Shown: positions 1 through 15,093, counted from the stretch's first letter. The stretch: 64,000 nucleotides of DNA from Paralichthys olivaceus (GCF_024713975.1 NC_091102.1:13087001-13151000), one strand, 5' to 3'. Program-made: numbers and translations. The notes: generated from the sequence alone by a model not told the origin.

Positions 1-478
1 TTCACAGGAGGGTTTGAGGAGAGAGTAGAGACAAAGATAGAAGTCAAATCAAAATACGGTGCTTGAATGGTTACCTGTAATGAAGGGTAACCCGTAATGA
101 AGGGTAACCTGTAATGAAGGGTAACCTGTAATGAAGGGTTACCTTTAATGCAGGGTAACCTGTAATGAAGGGTTACCTCTACCTGTAATGAAGGGTAACC
201 TGTAATGAGCCGTAGCTCCAACTTTCTCAGGAATTGGTATCTTAGGCAACCAAGACTGATAAGGACAGAAGAAGGCTCACCTTTAATCCCCCAACTTTCC
301 CTCTTCCATCTCATTGTCTTTCAGTCCCACACTTCCCTTATTACTATGCCTTCCTTTAAGAGAGTTGCATTATGCTAAGATTCACCATTTCTATCTTAAT
401 CACTCATAAAAAAGACACACAGTCGTCCTCTGAAATCATCCTCAGACTTATGTTCTATTATCTTCTATGTGTATTTAG
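1..478 (+). other. dip2a: dip2a intron (3' part)
   Basis: This stretch has no supportable coding exon. It ends in a polypyrimidine-rich acceptor (gtatttag at 471-478) directly before the first recognisable dip2a exon, so it is the downstream part of an intron whose upstream exon lies left of the window. It holds the 17-bp minisatellite annotated separately. Confidence 0.8.
69..208. repeat. 17-bp minisatellite
   Basis: About eight imperfect copies of a 17-bp unit, TGTAATGAAGGGTAACC, follow one another. Some copies carry GGTTACC in place of GGTAACC, and one junction has a short insertion (around 176-182). It lies inside the dip2a intron. No coding role is visible. Confidence 0.9.
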
Positions 479-3400
479 TTCAGCAGCCAGACCCCAACCA
501 GCCAAAGCCTGAAGGCCAGCAGATGAGTCCCCTTGAAGGAGAACCGCTCGGCGTGGTCACCAACTGGCCTCCTTCATTGCCAGCAGCCTTACAGCGGTGG
601 GGTACAACTCAGCCCAAGAGTCCATGTTTGACAGCACTTGACAATGCTGGTAAACCCGTCTACACTCTCACCTATGGTAGGTGTCAAACTGTGGACGATT
701 GATCCAGAATTCGAATATTCACTGTGGGATCTGAGGATCTGCTGTCAGGCCGAGTTTGTGTTTGCATGTTGATGTGAGGGTCAGTGGTTGTTAATGACAC
801 TGTGTTTTCTCCTCTGTAGGTAAACTGTGGACCCGCAGTCACAAACTGGCGTATACTCTCCTCAACAAGCTGAGCACCAGAAATGAGCCTTTGCTCATGC
901 CTGGAGACAGAGTGAGTTGTGAGATAAATCTGCTTTTTGTTGTTGTTGTGTTATTTGTTGTTTAGATAAGTGTTTGATGCTCTCATATTCCGCAAGTACA
1001 GTAATAACATACATTTTCTCAATCACTCATATCAGCAGTGAGAAAAAGTTCAAGTTCTTCAGCCCTACTCCCAAAACCAAACTGAAGATAAAGAAAATGT
1101 AAATGTTATTCCTTAAAACAGCCTACTTAAAATCTTTATATCTGTTAATATCCCTTTTCAGAGAGCTGCCTTTCAAAGCTCAGTTTTTCAATCACGTATT
1201 TAATCTTTATTTACAAACGCAATGTACAATCTACACATCATTCCCTTTGCTTTACATGCTGTATCTCGACTTAAAACAGGTACTAGATAAGTGGATAACA
1301 CTATATATGAATGTATACATATATGATACATTGCGTGTGTGATACCCTGTAGGTTGCACTTGTGTTCCCCAACAACGACCCAGTGATGTTCATGGTGGCC
1401 TTCTACGGCTGTCTCTTGGCAGAGCTGGTACCTGTGCCTATCGAGGTTCCGCTGACCAGAAAGGTAAAGGCAAAACAAAATACTGTCTCCTGGGATTATT
1501 TGTTCAGAGAAACTCAACCAGTGAAGAGCAGTAGTGACCCCTGCTGGACATTTAGACCCTAAATGATTGAAGAAGAGTCATGACACAGTCAGATAGTCAT
1601 GTAGTTTATTCATATGTGTCTGAGCAGTTTGTCACAAAGAATGTCTAGTTTTTTTTGTCATTTGTTACATGACTCTCTAACTGCGGCAGAGTTATCTTCT
1701 AAATGTTCTAATGACAGAGTGGTGTTATGCACTGCAGTATAAAGCACATCCATCAGCTCCAACCATACAGACTCATCCACATTAGTTACACAGGCAGAAT
1801 ATTAATGCCTGTTCTTGATTGCCCTTTGTAAGCATGCTGCTGGCAGAAGCTGTGCTGTAATTAATGAGATTTGAGTGGAGGTGAAATTATGTGTAATTCC
1901 TGTCAAAATATTAGATCACAGGCCAACTGTTCTCTGGTGGAGTCACTCATTCACCCACTCTGAACACTTCTTTCTTTCTTGTTTTCTATCTTTCTTTCCT
2001 CTTCTATTTATGTATTTCTTGTTTTCTTTCTTTCTTGCTTGTTCATTTCTTTCTTCAATTTCTTCATTTCTTTGTTCCTTCCTTCCTGCCATCCATCCAT
2101 CCATCCATCCTTCACACTATGGTTTTTAAGTAAAACTCTTGCTATAAGCTATTTTGCACATCCACTCACATATGACTGTGTGAGATCCTGGGTTTTATTC
2201 CCACTACAATCGGTCTTTGATGAATTCCAGTGTAGTTTTTAATGGTGATTGGCCGCCACTGCTGCTGCTTCTCTCTCTATACAAACCCCTCATTGCCTCA
2301 CTGCCTCTTTTCTCAAAGCTTTTCTAAATTGTGTTGTTCTTGTATCATTGATAATTGTATGTTTGTCAGTGTGAACTTCTGCTCTTCATGCTCCTTGCTC
2401 CCCCAGGATGCAGGGAGTCAACAGATCGGTTTTCTGTTGGGCAGCTGTGGCGTCACGTTGGCACTGACCACCGACGCTTGTCAGAAAGGCTTGCCCAAAG
2501 CACAAACTGGGGAGGTTGCCACTTTCAAAGGTAAAGTCTGCGTACAACATGTTTATTTTGATATTTATTTTGACAGTCTGTCCGTATAGTGACTTGGTTT
2601 GAACTGGTTTCCTGTCTCTGTCCCTGCAGGCTGGCCGCGATTACTGTGGTTTGTGACAGATGGGAAGCACGTTGTGAAGCCTCCGAAAGATTGGCATCCT
2701 CCAATACGTGAAGCCAGTAATGACATAGCCTACATAGAGGTAAGTGCAGTTTCACTGATGACAGCAAAAAAACAAAGATATGGTCATTAAATTTTCATTT
2801 ATTTGTTTTTTAATATTTTGAGCAATCATTGCGTTCTCTTATTTTGCTTGTTTTTCTTGCATCCAGTATAAAACCAGCAAGGAAGGAAGCACCATGGGGA
2901 TCACAGTGTCTCACTCAGCCATGTTGGCTCACTGTCACGCCCTCACACAGGCCTGCGGCTACACTGAAGGTGAGGAGGACACTCTGCATTTACTCAGAAT
3001 TCATTTTGCCCTGTGCTTCTCCATCATTTATTCATTCCTCTGACATGTTGAAACACATCCAGTTGGTGATGTTAATATATCCTCAAGACAGAGAAAAAGG
3101 AAGACTGGCTTTTGTAATAATCAAATGTGGGATTTTAATTGTTTTTTCTTATTCATTCTTTCGAAAATTACAGAGGGCAGTCACTGCAGAAACCTGTTTT
3201 ATTATCTCTGATATTATAGAATTTTCCTTCGCAACCCTCATAGAGTTTTGATTAACACAGCCACTCTGTGTTGTATGCCTTTGCGTTAGACCTGGTTCAG
3301 GTTAAAAAGAAAGTTAAAGTAAACGACCTCCTTCACTCTAGCGCCCCACTTTAGCTCCAAATAACTTCTTACTGCACCAGTAGCCCAGAGAGACATCCCC

Positions 3401-6400
3401 AGACCCCAGATCTGTTTCTGAAACTTAGCCTGGTGTTTTTTCACTCAAGCCAGTGCAGCCACAGTCATGGTTTATTCTAAAATAATATTTGTGTGTGTTA
3501 TAAGTAATGATGAGGTTAGATTAAATGTCCCAAACTTTTCTCTCTCCCCTTAACCTGTGCAAAACTTTTCTAATTTTCAGCTGAGACCATAACCAACGTC
3601 CTGGACTTCAAGAGGGAAGCAGGATTATGGCACGGTGTTCTCACTGTGAGTGTTCTTTAACCCTTTGGTAAAACTAACAGTACGGTTGTACAATTAGAAA
3701 TATAGAAATATATACATACACACGTTTGCTGATAGAATGTCTGACACATAATCAACTCAACTTTGCTGCAGAGTTCAAGCATTACCTGCTGTTTCACAAT
3801 AAATTGACACATGTTCCAATGTCTTGTTTCCATGGCAGAGCGTCATGAATAGGATGCACGTGATCAGCATTCCATACTCCCTGATGAAAGTCAACCCACT
3901 CTCCTGGATTCAGAAGGTTCACACGTACAAAGGTAAGACTTTTCACTGTTACTCTGCCAGTATTCAAGAGCGTGGTCTTTCAGATTGAGACAGGGATTTA
4001 TTGATGTCACGTTCAGATTTTGTGCTTGCACTCAAATAGACCCTGCTTCTATTTCTCCATTGTATTAATTCATGGATTACAACTTTGGATTTAAGCTTAA
4101 ATATTTTTAATAAAAGCAATTTGCTGTATTTTTATGGCATTTACACTTCATTTAGAAACAAGTAAAATGACTCTTTCTCACATTGTGTTATTGTTGTGCA
4201 TCTGTTAAATATCCAGAGAGAGTCTGTTTGTTATTGCAGTTTTGATTCTCTTTACATTTGACTGGGGTGGATAGATTAAAGCGATCGTTTGTTGGACTCA
4301 TTGATTTGTCGCTCATTTGTATGCGCCCTGTGGAGGCCAAGGACTTGAGGCCTGTAGCGCTGAATGCAATTCAACAACAACTCTCTGTTGCCAACAGGTG
4401 ACTCGGCAACTGACTCACACCATGCTGCTATTTGCTGGCAAGATTTGTGGTCTGTGATTGGCTTTCAAGCTGGATGGTCGAAGTGTTGATTGGAAACTTT
4501 GTTTTTGTCCCCTGTACAGCGCGGGTAGCAGTGGTGAAATCGAGGGACATGCACTGGTCTCTGCTGGCTCAGAGGGACCAGAGAGACATCAGCCTGAGCT
4601 CACTGCGCATGCTGATCGTAGCCGATGGAGCCAACCCCTGTGGGTTCACCTACTGATTCTCCTTTAATAATAAAACCTTATTAACACCCACAGCTACAAG
4701 AATTCATTTACTGATTCATTTTGTGTGTGCTTGTATATCTGTGTGTGTCACCACAGGGTCGATATCCTCCTGCGATGCCTTCCTCAATGTGTTCCAGGCA
4801 CGTGGGCTACGACCTGAGGTGATCTGTCCATGTGCCAGTTCCTCAGAAGCCATGACTGTCGCCATCCGCAGGTGAGGTGCCGTTACTGCGTCGTATTAGA
4901 ACAAAGCAAACCTGCCATGGCTTTGCATTACATTAGCTGTTATATCACACTGCGTCTGCAACATCAGCTGGATCCTGCAGGGAGAGGAGAGAGAGATGTG
5001 TGTGTCTTAATCACAGAGATGAACTTTATGATTTTACTGCTTTCTGCCGATCACAGGGCTCGGTTATGGATGAAGGCTTGACGATGTCAGTCTAAAAACA
5101 AAAGCTTCAAATAGAGACGATGGTGCTATTTTTAAAATGAGAAATACCTTGTTTTCAGATACAAGTCTAGAGATGTTGTTGTAGACCCACAGAGTCTGTA
5201 TCTTACAGATTTCAGGTGTTTGTATTGCTGTAATGTCAGTGGAAGTTTCAGTCTGCTATTTAAAACAAATATTTCATGATCTAAGACAGAAAAACTGGCG
5301 TCATAACCGTAGAAACTGTGAGTCTTAATGTAGTCACGTTTGTGTTTTGGCATGAAAGGCAGAGGAAATGAAGAGGAATAAGTGATGGCGTTGGTTTCTG
5401 ACAGCTGATGATGTGTGTTATAATGTGTGTGTCCTGTAGACCTCCAGAAATGGGTGTTCCTCCCCCGGGGAAGGCGGTGCTGTCTATGGGTGGGCTGAGT
5501 CACAGTGTGATCCGCGTGGACACAGAGGAGAAACTCTCTGTCCTCACAGTGCAGGATGTGGGACAGGTCATGCCTGGAGGTACAGTGCACTGTGCTGCTT
5601 ATGAACAGTTTGCTGCCATTAAAGACTAAAACACACTGAAGATATATTATGTGATATTTTTTATATAGTAATAGTATAATATTTATACCAAAGGAAAAAA
5701 TGCATAATCTTAAAGAAAAAAGAAAAATTCCTTCTTCCTGGTAATGTTAAATCCAGAGTTCTTCTATGTGTTACGTGAAGACAGGTGCTGTTATGGTACA
5801 TTGAGATGTTTTCATAATTACGCTTCAGCTCTCTTCTCTTATTTTGTGTTTACATCATGGTTTTATGACAAATGGAATGAGTAAATCATTTCAGAAGTCT
5901 GCAGTACTTTGAATTATATTTTGTTGTTCTGAAATGTATTTCTCCTGTCCTCATTGTGCATCTCCAGCTCTTGTTTGCGTGGTGCGGGTGGAGGGGACAC
6001 CTTATCTCTGTCACACCGATGAGGTTGGAGAGATCTGCCTGAGCTCAGGTACCACCGGTGTAGCTTACTATGGCCTCCCAGGGATGACCAAGAACATCTT
6101 TGAGGTGAGTCTTTTTGAAACGGACAGGGTCCTTAAAAAGTCTAAAACTTTCTTAAATTCCAATGGGATGGGTCCTTAAATTTCACATCACTGAGAGAAT
6201 TTCTCTACATCTGTCAGACTAAGGAAGAATTATTAGTTGTGGTACATGGGGAAATGCATAATACTTAATCCATACACTTGTCTTTCCTGTTGCAGACCAT
6301 CCCCGTAACATCTTCCGGGGTTCCCGTCAGTGACAGACCCTTCACCAGGACGTCACTTCTGGGCTTTGTGGGACCAGTAAGTTCCACCTCATCACTGTGC

Positions 6401-9400
6401 AGTCTATTAACCCTCCTTTACTTAAATGTCTCATATACAGACATTAAATGACATGTCTGCTTAAAAGAACAAGATATTTGACAAAAATCATTGATACTTT
6501 CTCTGATTGTACATATTTAGTTGCGATGAAAACTGTTGTCAGATCTGATCTGCTGGCTTGTTTATTCAGAAATGACTAGAAGGAGAGAATCCTGTTTTAT
6601 ATCACTGACCTGAGATGATCCATCACAAGCTAATTCATAAAGACAAGAATAAGTGAATCAAGAATCAGGGGGAATCTTTTTTCGGACCAATTATCAAAAC
6701 TTTGATTATTGGTTTAGGGTGATGGTTTTTATTCCTGAGCTGAAAACAGATTTATTTTATATACAGCTCAAGTATATAAAGAGGATGATGATCATTTGCA
6801 AATCTTTAGTTAAGATTTAAATTTCCAACAAACCTTTATCTATAACTAGATCTAATTGTTTTGACTTTGTGTTTATCACCAGGATAGCCTTGTATTTGTC
6901 GTGGGCAAGATGGAGGGGCTGATGGTGGTCAGCGGGCGGAGACACAACGCCGACGACGTGGTCGCCACAGCTCTGGCAGTGGAGCCCATGAAGTTTGTGT
7001 ACAGGGGCAGGTAAACCAAGCCTGAACAACCTGGCACTTTTCTACCGACAAGTCTTAACTGCTGCGTTGTCTCTACTGACATAGTAAAAGATGTAAATAA
7101 CTGAGAAGCTTGATTGAATGAGTACAGTCAGGCTCTAACCGCGATGTTTTGCACTGTGTGTTTCAGGATAGCAGTGTTTTCTGTGTCTGTGCTGCATGAC
7201 GAAAGGATTGTTGTTGTGGCTGAGCAAAGGCCGGATGCTTCTGAAGAAGACAGCTTCCAGTGGATGAGCCGTGTCCTTCAGGTACTGACTGAGCCCTGTC
7301 TTCTTCTCATGTTGTCAATCTGTATCATGTATTTAAACAACTATACTTGTGGTTTATCATGCTTTCTTTTAGTAAGTGCAAACCAGGTATCTCATACCAG
7401 CATATCACAAGGTTTTAGATTTTATAACTTCAGACACTGATTTTATTACTTCAGCCAAGGAAGTCATGTTTTCGTCTGTTTGTTTTTTGTCATGTTATTT
7501 AGCAGCATTTCACAAAAACTACTGGACTGATTACCATGAAAGTTAGACGATATGGGTCAGGAAAGAAACCATTAAATATCAGTGTATGTGTGGATTGGGA
7601 GCAGATCCAGGATTTTTTTTTTTACATTTTTGCCATTTTCCCAGAGAATGATTGATGGGTCGAAAAAAAACGGATATTTATGAGTGTGTGAAATTTGGTG
7701 CGGCCTGATTCTATTTAAAGGGAAATTTGAGCCTTAGTTCTCGAAACTGATTTGAAGCTTCAAAGAATGTTACTACGCCTCATTACATCGTGAAATATTG
7801 AAAAATGAAGTCAATATTTTCTCTTCCTTTATATATAAAAGTGATTGAATATTAAAACAAGAATAACTGCATGTAAAAACCTTCCCTCAACCGTTAAATA
7901 AAACTAGACTGTAAAAATCAAAAAGCTCACACTTGGTTTTTGATATTGTAAAATTTAAAATATATTTTTTAACAACTTTGCTGATCTCCCCTGTTTCCAT
8001 GTGTGTTACCTGTCTGTTTCCAGGCAATAGACAGTATCCACCAGGTCGGGGTGTACTGTCTGGCTCTGGTTCCTGCCAACACGCTCCCAAAGGCACCCCT
8101 GGGTGGCATCCACATATCTGAGACCAAACAGCGTTTCTTGGAGGGCGCCTTGCACCCCTGCAACGTCCTCATGTGTCCTCACACTTGTGTCACCAACCTG
8201 CCTAAGCCTAGACAAAAACAGCCAGGTAGCCCACCATACCTCCCAGCATGCATCTGGTTTAGGAACAAATGCAGGGCAAAGACTTGTTCAGTTAATTTCT
8301 TCATTTTGGTATTTTCTTGTGTTTATTTTTGTGGTAAACTCAGTGACATGTATGATGATACTGGTTGTTTGCTTATGCTTCTTAGAAGTTGGTCCTGCTT
8401 CTATGATAGTGGGCAACCTGGTAGCAGGCAAGAGGATCGCACAAGCCTGTGGGAGAGACGTGGCACAACTGGAGGACAATGACCAGGCACGTAAGGTAGT
8501 CATCCTCATTTCACCCACTCATCACCTCCACACATCCACTGCAGATTCAGGTACAATTACACAGGGGAGGGCGTGGAATCTGAAACACAAAAAGAGGATG
8601 TGGGCCTAAATGTACGCAGGTTTTGTGTAAATCAGATTCTTCCTCTATCATTCATTACTGTTCTCAGCTTCATATATTCTATACCCAATTAAACCCATCA
8701 GTCATGAGTAAAACACCACGTGCCACCATATACCAGCATTTCAACATCGTTTCTTTTATGAGTTATTGTCGTCTCAGTTTGACTTTGCTGTGACACTTGG
8801 ATTCCTCTGTTATTAAACCTGTTTCTCTGTCTCTCTCCTACAGTTCCTTTACATACAGGATGTGCTACAGTGGAGAGCTCAGGCCACTCCAGACCATCCT
8901 CTGTTCCTTGTTCTCAATGCTAAGGTACCTTTGTTGTATTCACCATCTCTTTACCACAAATTAATTAAGAAGTGTTATACAGATATCATTTTCTGTACGA
9001 TAGTTCGTCTTTCAATGACAACACACTTATGTTGGGATGTAATTAATTTCAGTTGAGAAACAGTTTTGAGATAAAACTGCGACATTCAAGTTTCAAAGCT
9101 TTATTGCCCAATAATGCAGGCATGAATGGAAATTGCGCTTTCGTTGATGTATGATACACAAAATAATACAACACAGTACATGGGAAGACACAATACATTA
9201 CCAGAGGAGTCAAGTACAAGTTGACTTCTGGCAATTAAAAACTAAATACTATATTCCAAATATAAAGTGCTGCCAGTCTACTCAGCTTAATGAATCTTTA
9301 AATACCCTGTTTGTTGCTATTGAGCTTCTAGAAAGTTATGTTCATCTTATAATGGCTGATTATTTTCTATAAGGTTAAAAGGTCATGAATTTCTTCTGTC

Positions 9401-12400
9401 ACACTTTCAAATTAGTTTGTCTTTATTTTTAAGAGAAATGTTTTGGCAGAATGGCAGAAAACATAGCTCTTAAATTTCATCATAATTTTTGCAGAACCCC
9501 TGTTATATCTGTAGAAATTAAAGAAAAATATAAAACTGTTGATAAATACAACTCGTTCTTATGTTTTTTTGCTCTTCAGGGCACAGTGGCGAGTACAGCT
9601 TCCTGTCTGCAGCTTCACAAGCGGGCAGAGCGGGTGGCCGTAGCTTTGATGGGACGCCTTAACACTGGAGACCATGTGGCGCTCGTCTACCCGCCAGGTA
9701 AGAGGCGCTACTTTGCAGCTCGTCCTTTAAGTTCTGTCCTCAGAGCACAGTGTTGTCTGTCTATCTGTCGCAGTTGCACACCAACAGAAATCCTTGGCTC
9801 TTGATCAATTACCTATTATTACAGTAACGTTAATTCTACTGTTAATCTGTTGTGAAATTATCTGCTACAAGACATAAAATGCAAAAATATAAATATTTAT
9901 TTGCAGGAATTGACCTGATTGCCACTTTTTACGGCTGCCTGTATGCCGGCTGTGTGCCAGTCACTGTCCGACCCCCTCACCCCCAGAACCTGGCCACCAC
10001 CCTGCCCACTGTCAAGATGATTGTTGAGGTAACACAGAGTCCACTGACCTGCATCTAAAAAGGAATTTAGTTCCTCCCACAACAGTTATTACAATCATTA
10101 AACAGTTATAGTGATATATACATTGTGAATGTAGTAATACTGTAGTGCGTGTGTGTTTGTTAAAGGTCAGTAAGTCGGTGTGTATCCTGACAACACAAGC
10201 AATAATGAAGTTGCTGAAATCCAAAGAGGCTGCTGCTGCTGTGGACGTCAAGAGTTGGCCCATGGTGCTGGATACAGGTGAGTTATGTGCATGCACCCAA
10301 ACACACTAAGGTCTTCAGCTCGCGCACGGTTGAAGCAGAGTCACAAGTCGATTCCTCCAAAATCAGCACATTGTCCCTCACTGGATCTGTGCCAAATAGC
10401 AGGACACAACAATAGAACACGTATTTATAGCTGCAATTGCACAGCAAGGATAGGAAGTGGCTCTTAAAGTAATCAGAGTGGAGGTAGTGATTAATTTACA
10501 AGCATGTAGTTTATAGTTTTCTTTCTTTCTGCAGAATAGCCAAACCAAAATGCCAAACCTTCCAAGCCACCTGCGAGTCCGTATGCCAACGCCTCTTATT
10601 TTGGAGGTTTTGGCTCAGAAGTGGCACAAATGATCAAGGCAGTGCGTTTTTCCTTATAAGCATTATTAGCAAACACACTTCAACTTCGTCTTCTTTAAAT
10701 AACCTTGTCTGGAGTTGGTCTGAAGGAGCCGACGGAACGTATAGTGTGAGCAGTCAGGTCGTCTCAGATGATTTATGAGCACATAAATCTTGAGCTTTGG
10801 CTTTCCATCTCAGATTATTTACTGGTCAAATTTAACAACAACCTTTATAAAGTGGCACAGTGTAGAAAAACAATTAAAAAGCAATTAAAAACTCTCCTCT
10901 GTTCGTTTCCCAGATGACCTCCCCAGGAAGAAGAGTCCCCAGATGTACAAGCCCCCGACCCCAGAGATGTTAGCGTACCTGGACTTCAGTGTGTCCACAA
11001 CAGGCATACTAGCGGGGGTCAAGGTACGTAGCAGTAGATGTGTTATTTAGGGTTAGGGTTAGAGTACACTAAGTGCACCAAAGGTTTCAGAAACTCTCCA
11101 GATACATTTGAGCACACAGTCCTCAAGACATCCGCTCACTGCTGACGTGTCCATGTGTGAAACTGCAGTTCCATAAAAGCTCAGGGATTGTTTTAAAGAA
11201 TCGAATGTAGTGAGTCTTCATTCATGCATCTATGTGACATATCATCTCTTGTAGATGTCTCATGCAGCCACCAGTGCCTTGTGTCGCTCCATCAAGCTGC
11301 AGTGCGAGCTCTACCCTTCCCGGCAGATCGCCATCTGCCTGGACCCTTACTGCGGCCTTGGCTTTGCACTCTGGTGTCTCTGCAGGTAAACCAGCACCTC
11401 TGATCAAATGAAAATCAAAATGAGTTTAAAGCTTGAGAGCCTGTGTTAGTGGCTGTCCTAAACTGTTCTTCCTGTGTGTTGTGTCTATGTTTTAGCGTGT
11501 ACTCGGGCCACCAGTCGCTTCTGGTCCCCCCTCTGGAGCTAGAGAGCAACGCATCTCTGTGGCTCGCTGCAGTCAGCCAGTACAAAGTGCGAGTCACCTT
11601 CTGCTCGTATTCGGTCATGGAGATGTGCACCAAGGGCCTGGGCTCACAGACAGAAGCACTGCGGGTCAGTTTGTTGAATGAGTGTGTCACTAAGAAGGCA
11701 ACAAATCACAGCATTTTCTTCCACGAAATTTAAGGGTTTTGCTTTAACAACAGTTCTGCTCCCAGTGATTATGGAGGAAACACTTTTTCGACAGATTTGT
11801 ATACAAAATTATTTCTGTTTAGTGAGTCTTGTCAACCAAAAAAGGTTTGATCATGTACATTTTTTTTTGTCTCCAGTTGCGCAATGTGAACCTGTCTTGT
11901 GTGCGTACATGCATGGTGGTAGCAGAGGAGCGGCCCCGCATCGCACTTACTCAGTCCTTCTCAAAGATCTTCAAAGACTTGGGGCTTTCGCCACGTGCCG
12001 TCAGCACCACGTTTGGCTGCAGGGTGAACGTGGCGATCTGCTTGCAGGTAAGGAACTGTTCGTTGGACGAATAGGAGGAGGAGGAGCAGCAGAGGGGAAG
12101 GAGAAGTCCAGAGTCCGTGATTATGATTGTTTAACCGGCAGAAGTGGCTATGAACCTATGTAACAATTCAGATTTACATCGAAGAAATTCATGAAAGACA
12201 CAGGATTGAAAAGAAGCAGTTTATCTGGCCAAAATCAGCCGATAAAACAACTAAAAACAGGAAAGTGAGAAATAAGATGACTAAATTTTGTTTAAAGAAA
12301 GAAAGCAAGAATGTTTTGTTTCTTGTCAAATTCTATTTTAATTCTTTTCATAACTAAAAAAGCATAATTTGTGATTACTTATATTTTCGACCTTTTGAAT

Positions 12401-12633
12401 TTGTCCGTAGACAGAATATTTTTTCTCTTTCCTCCTTTAGCTCCTTGGCTCCTTTGGATTTTTGTGTATGTGACTGTGTGTTGTGTTGTGTGTGCACGTG
12501 TGTCTTTTTATATATAAATATATCTTTATTTATCTGTCCTGCCCTGTCCTGTCAGCCCAACAGGTTAGGGAAACTGGCTGAGCAGGTACTGTGGGATATA
12601 AGAGTGGCCGTTTGCTCATCGCACTACCACTGA

Positions 12634-12668
<35 letters not shown>

Positions 12669-15025
12669 GTTTATCTTGCATGACGTTTGAACATGCTTAA
12701 CCTTTATTCAGTGATGTTTTTCATGGTTTTATTTTCCCAGACAAGCTTAAGCTTCATGCTGTTACAGTACATTTTACCATGAGCATCGCGAGCGGCGCTG
12801 TGATGTATTTACTTTGAGAAGATTTCTAAGTTGAGGAGTGCTACATCAATTTTTTTTTTGACTTTCCCAATATTCCAACTTTAATTTACCCTAACTAGTT
12901 TTCAGTTGTTATTTTATCTTTTTTTTTATTATGTTTATTCCCCTCAAATGTTTTCCCAAAAAAACCCATCTCAGTTGCTGAAACCTCTGCTTGGCTTTAC
13001 ATGTCCGCCCCCGTTCAGCGACTCATTGTTGGCTTGTGCTCTGGCTGCACTCTGGCAAAGGAGCGATGGAAAACATAATGTGTTTTGAAGAATATCAACC
13101 AGAATCAATACTCACAAAATTATTCAGTTAAAATTCTAAGTTTCGGACTTCGAGTCCAAACAAATAATGCTCACTTTAAACTTTTCAGATATCTTTGTAC
13201 CTTTTTAATTACAGAAATCACTTTTCCCCCATTAGAGCAGGTGATTTGCAGGTCCTCACCCTGTCTGTGGCTACATGGTTGAGTTGTTCCGAGGCCCTAA
13301 CTCTTGTAGCCTGGCTGATTGGCTTCTGGCTGCCCCCCCGCTTTGTCTACAGTTGTCATAACTTCAGCTTCCACCTTCCCTCCACTCAGACAGCATACAG
13401 CATTCATTTAATGTCAGCGAGGTACGTCACTGACTCGAGTCATTTTTTTCTCCAGGGTACAGCTGGACCAGACCCCACCACTGTTTACGTGGACATGAGA
13501 GCTCTACGTCACGACAGGTGGGGGCGCCACTGTCATTACAAGAGTCGTCTTTGAGATGATCTATGTCGTCCTTCCTTAATTTTAGATGCTTACTCTTCTA
13601 TATTTTTATACTTTTTCTCATTTTGTCCTTTCAATTTTATCTTCTCCAGAGTTCGCCTTGTGGAGAGAGGGTCACCACACAGCCTGCCACTGATGGAGTC
13701 TGGGAAGGTACGGTGTCGTGTGAAGCACTAAATTACTATTGACAGCAGACATCCACCAATAAACGCATGTGGAGGGGATTCTTTTGGACATTTTTAACAA
13801 CCAAGGTCAAGAGTAAATTCTCAAAAACAAATGTCCCCTTCTGGAAAGAGTGTGGAACAACAGATGCAGACCACTCGCATATATTTTGGAAATTCTACAA
13901 ATTATCAATGTTCTGGAAAACGTTGCACATGACTACACAAAAGGAGGATATAACATTTCTATGAGTTGCAGGAGTGAAATATCGTCTAAGACAATGAAAA
14001 AGCTGGAAGAAAAGTGGGAGAAAGTGACGTTATTAAGAATCAAAAAATAGTGACAGTAGCTGTGTCTCTATTCAGGGTCACCGTCTGCCTTGCCTGCAAG
14101 GACCGCCTCCTTCATGGGCCGGGTAGACCGTAAAGGCCGATCCAATATACAGAGATACAGAGAATTTCCATGATCAGTGTCACAAGCTTGTCCCACCCCT
14201 AATGGCTTTTGCTGAGCAACAGAGTTGAAATTGGACACATCAAAAAAGTTGTATTGCCCTTTGGTTTTTGAGGCATAACGTGCATTGGACGTCTTGTCGC
14301 TTGCTGGAGCCGTTACCTCTTCGAAACAGTGAAACACTGAAGCGCAAACAATGAATCCTGGGATAGGTTGGGCAGGGGAGAACCCACCCATTGGAGAAAA
14401 CTAAGAGAATGGATGGAATGGAGGAGGTGTAGCAACCAAAAAGTTGTCTTGTTTGTTAGTTCTATACGACTGTATAAATGTTAAATATATTCATAAAAAC
14501 TAGAGTGTAAAAAACAAATATTACCAGCTGTGACTTGATGCTGCAAAAGATTTGCTGTCTTAAAACAGATCAGTTCATTTGACACATGTCTGTCTGCTGT
14601 TGTAGATCCTTCCAGGAGTGAAAGTGATCATTGCAAACACAGAGACTAAAGGACCCTTGGGAGACTCTCATCTCGGAGAGGTAAGTCATGATGTAATCTG
14701 ATGAGCAGCAGACGTCATCTGTTCCACCTGGTTGTGATGAAAAGTCAGTGTTTTCCTCAAAGCCCGGTCGATACTGATATTAGGCAGCAAAACATTTCTG
14801 AACAGATAAATTGGCCGATATTTTGATTTTAAAAAATGACAATTTTTCCTAAGATGTTGTCAAACTGTTATAACCATAGACTGACAAAGAAAGGCTTAAT
14901 GTTTTACAGTTTAACTATTAACCCTATTATAAATAATGCAAGTTTCTTTTTACATAAATAAGTCAGTTCTCTTTGCTCTGGTTATAGAGCCAGTCCTCAC
15001 ACTGTGTTGCCAGACTCCCAACAAG

Positions 15026-15093
<68 letters not shown>

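Noticed and set aside
10534..10640. Exon-like segment after a TTCTGCAG in a dip2a intron
   Set aside because: Joined in the phase required by the exon ending at 10277 it gives an immediate stop (GAATAG).
11045..11065. TTAGGG-like repeats
   Set aside because: Only about two units of telomere-like sequence in an intron; no array and no sign of a fusion point.
14068..14391. 107-codon minus-strand ORF in a dip2a intron
   Set aside because: No family resemblance, no splice partners, and the region looks like unclassified repeat or intron sequence.
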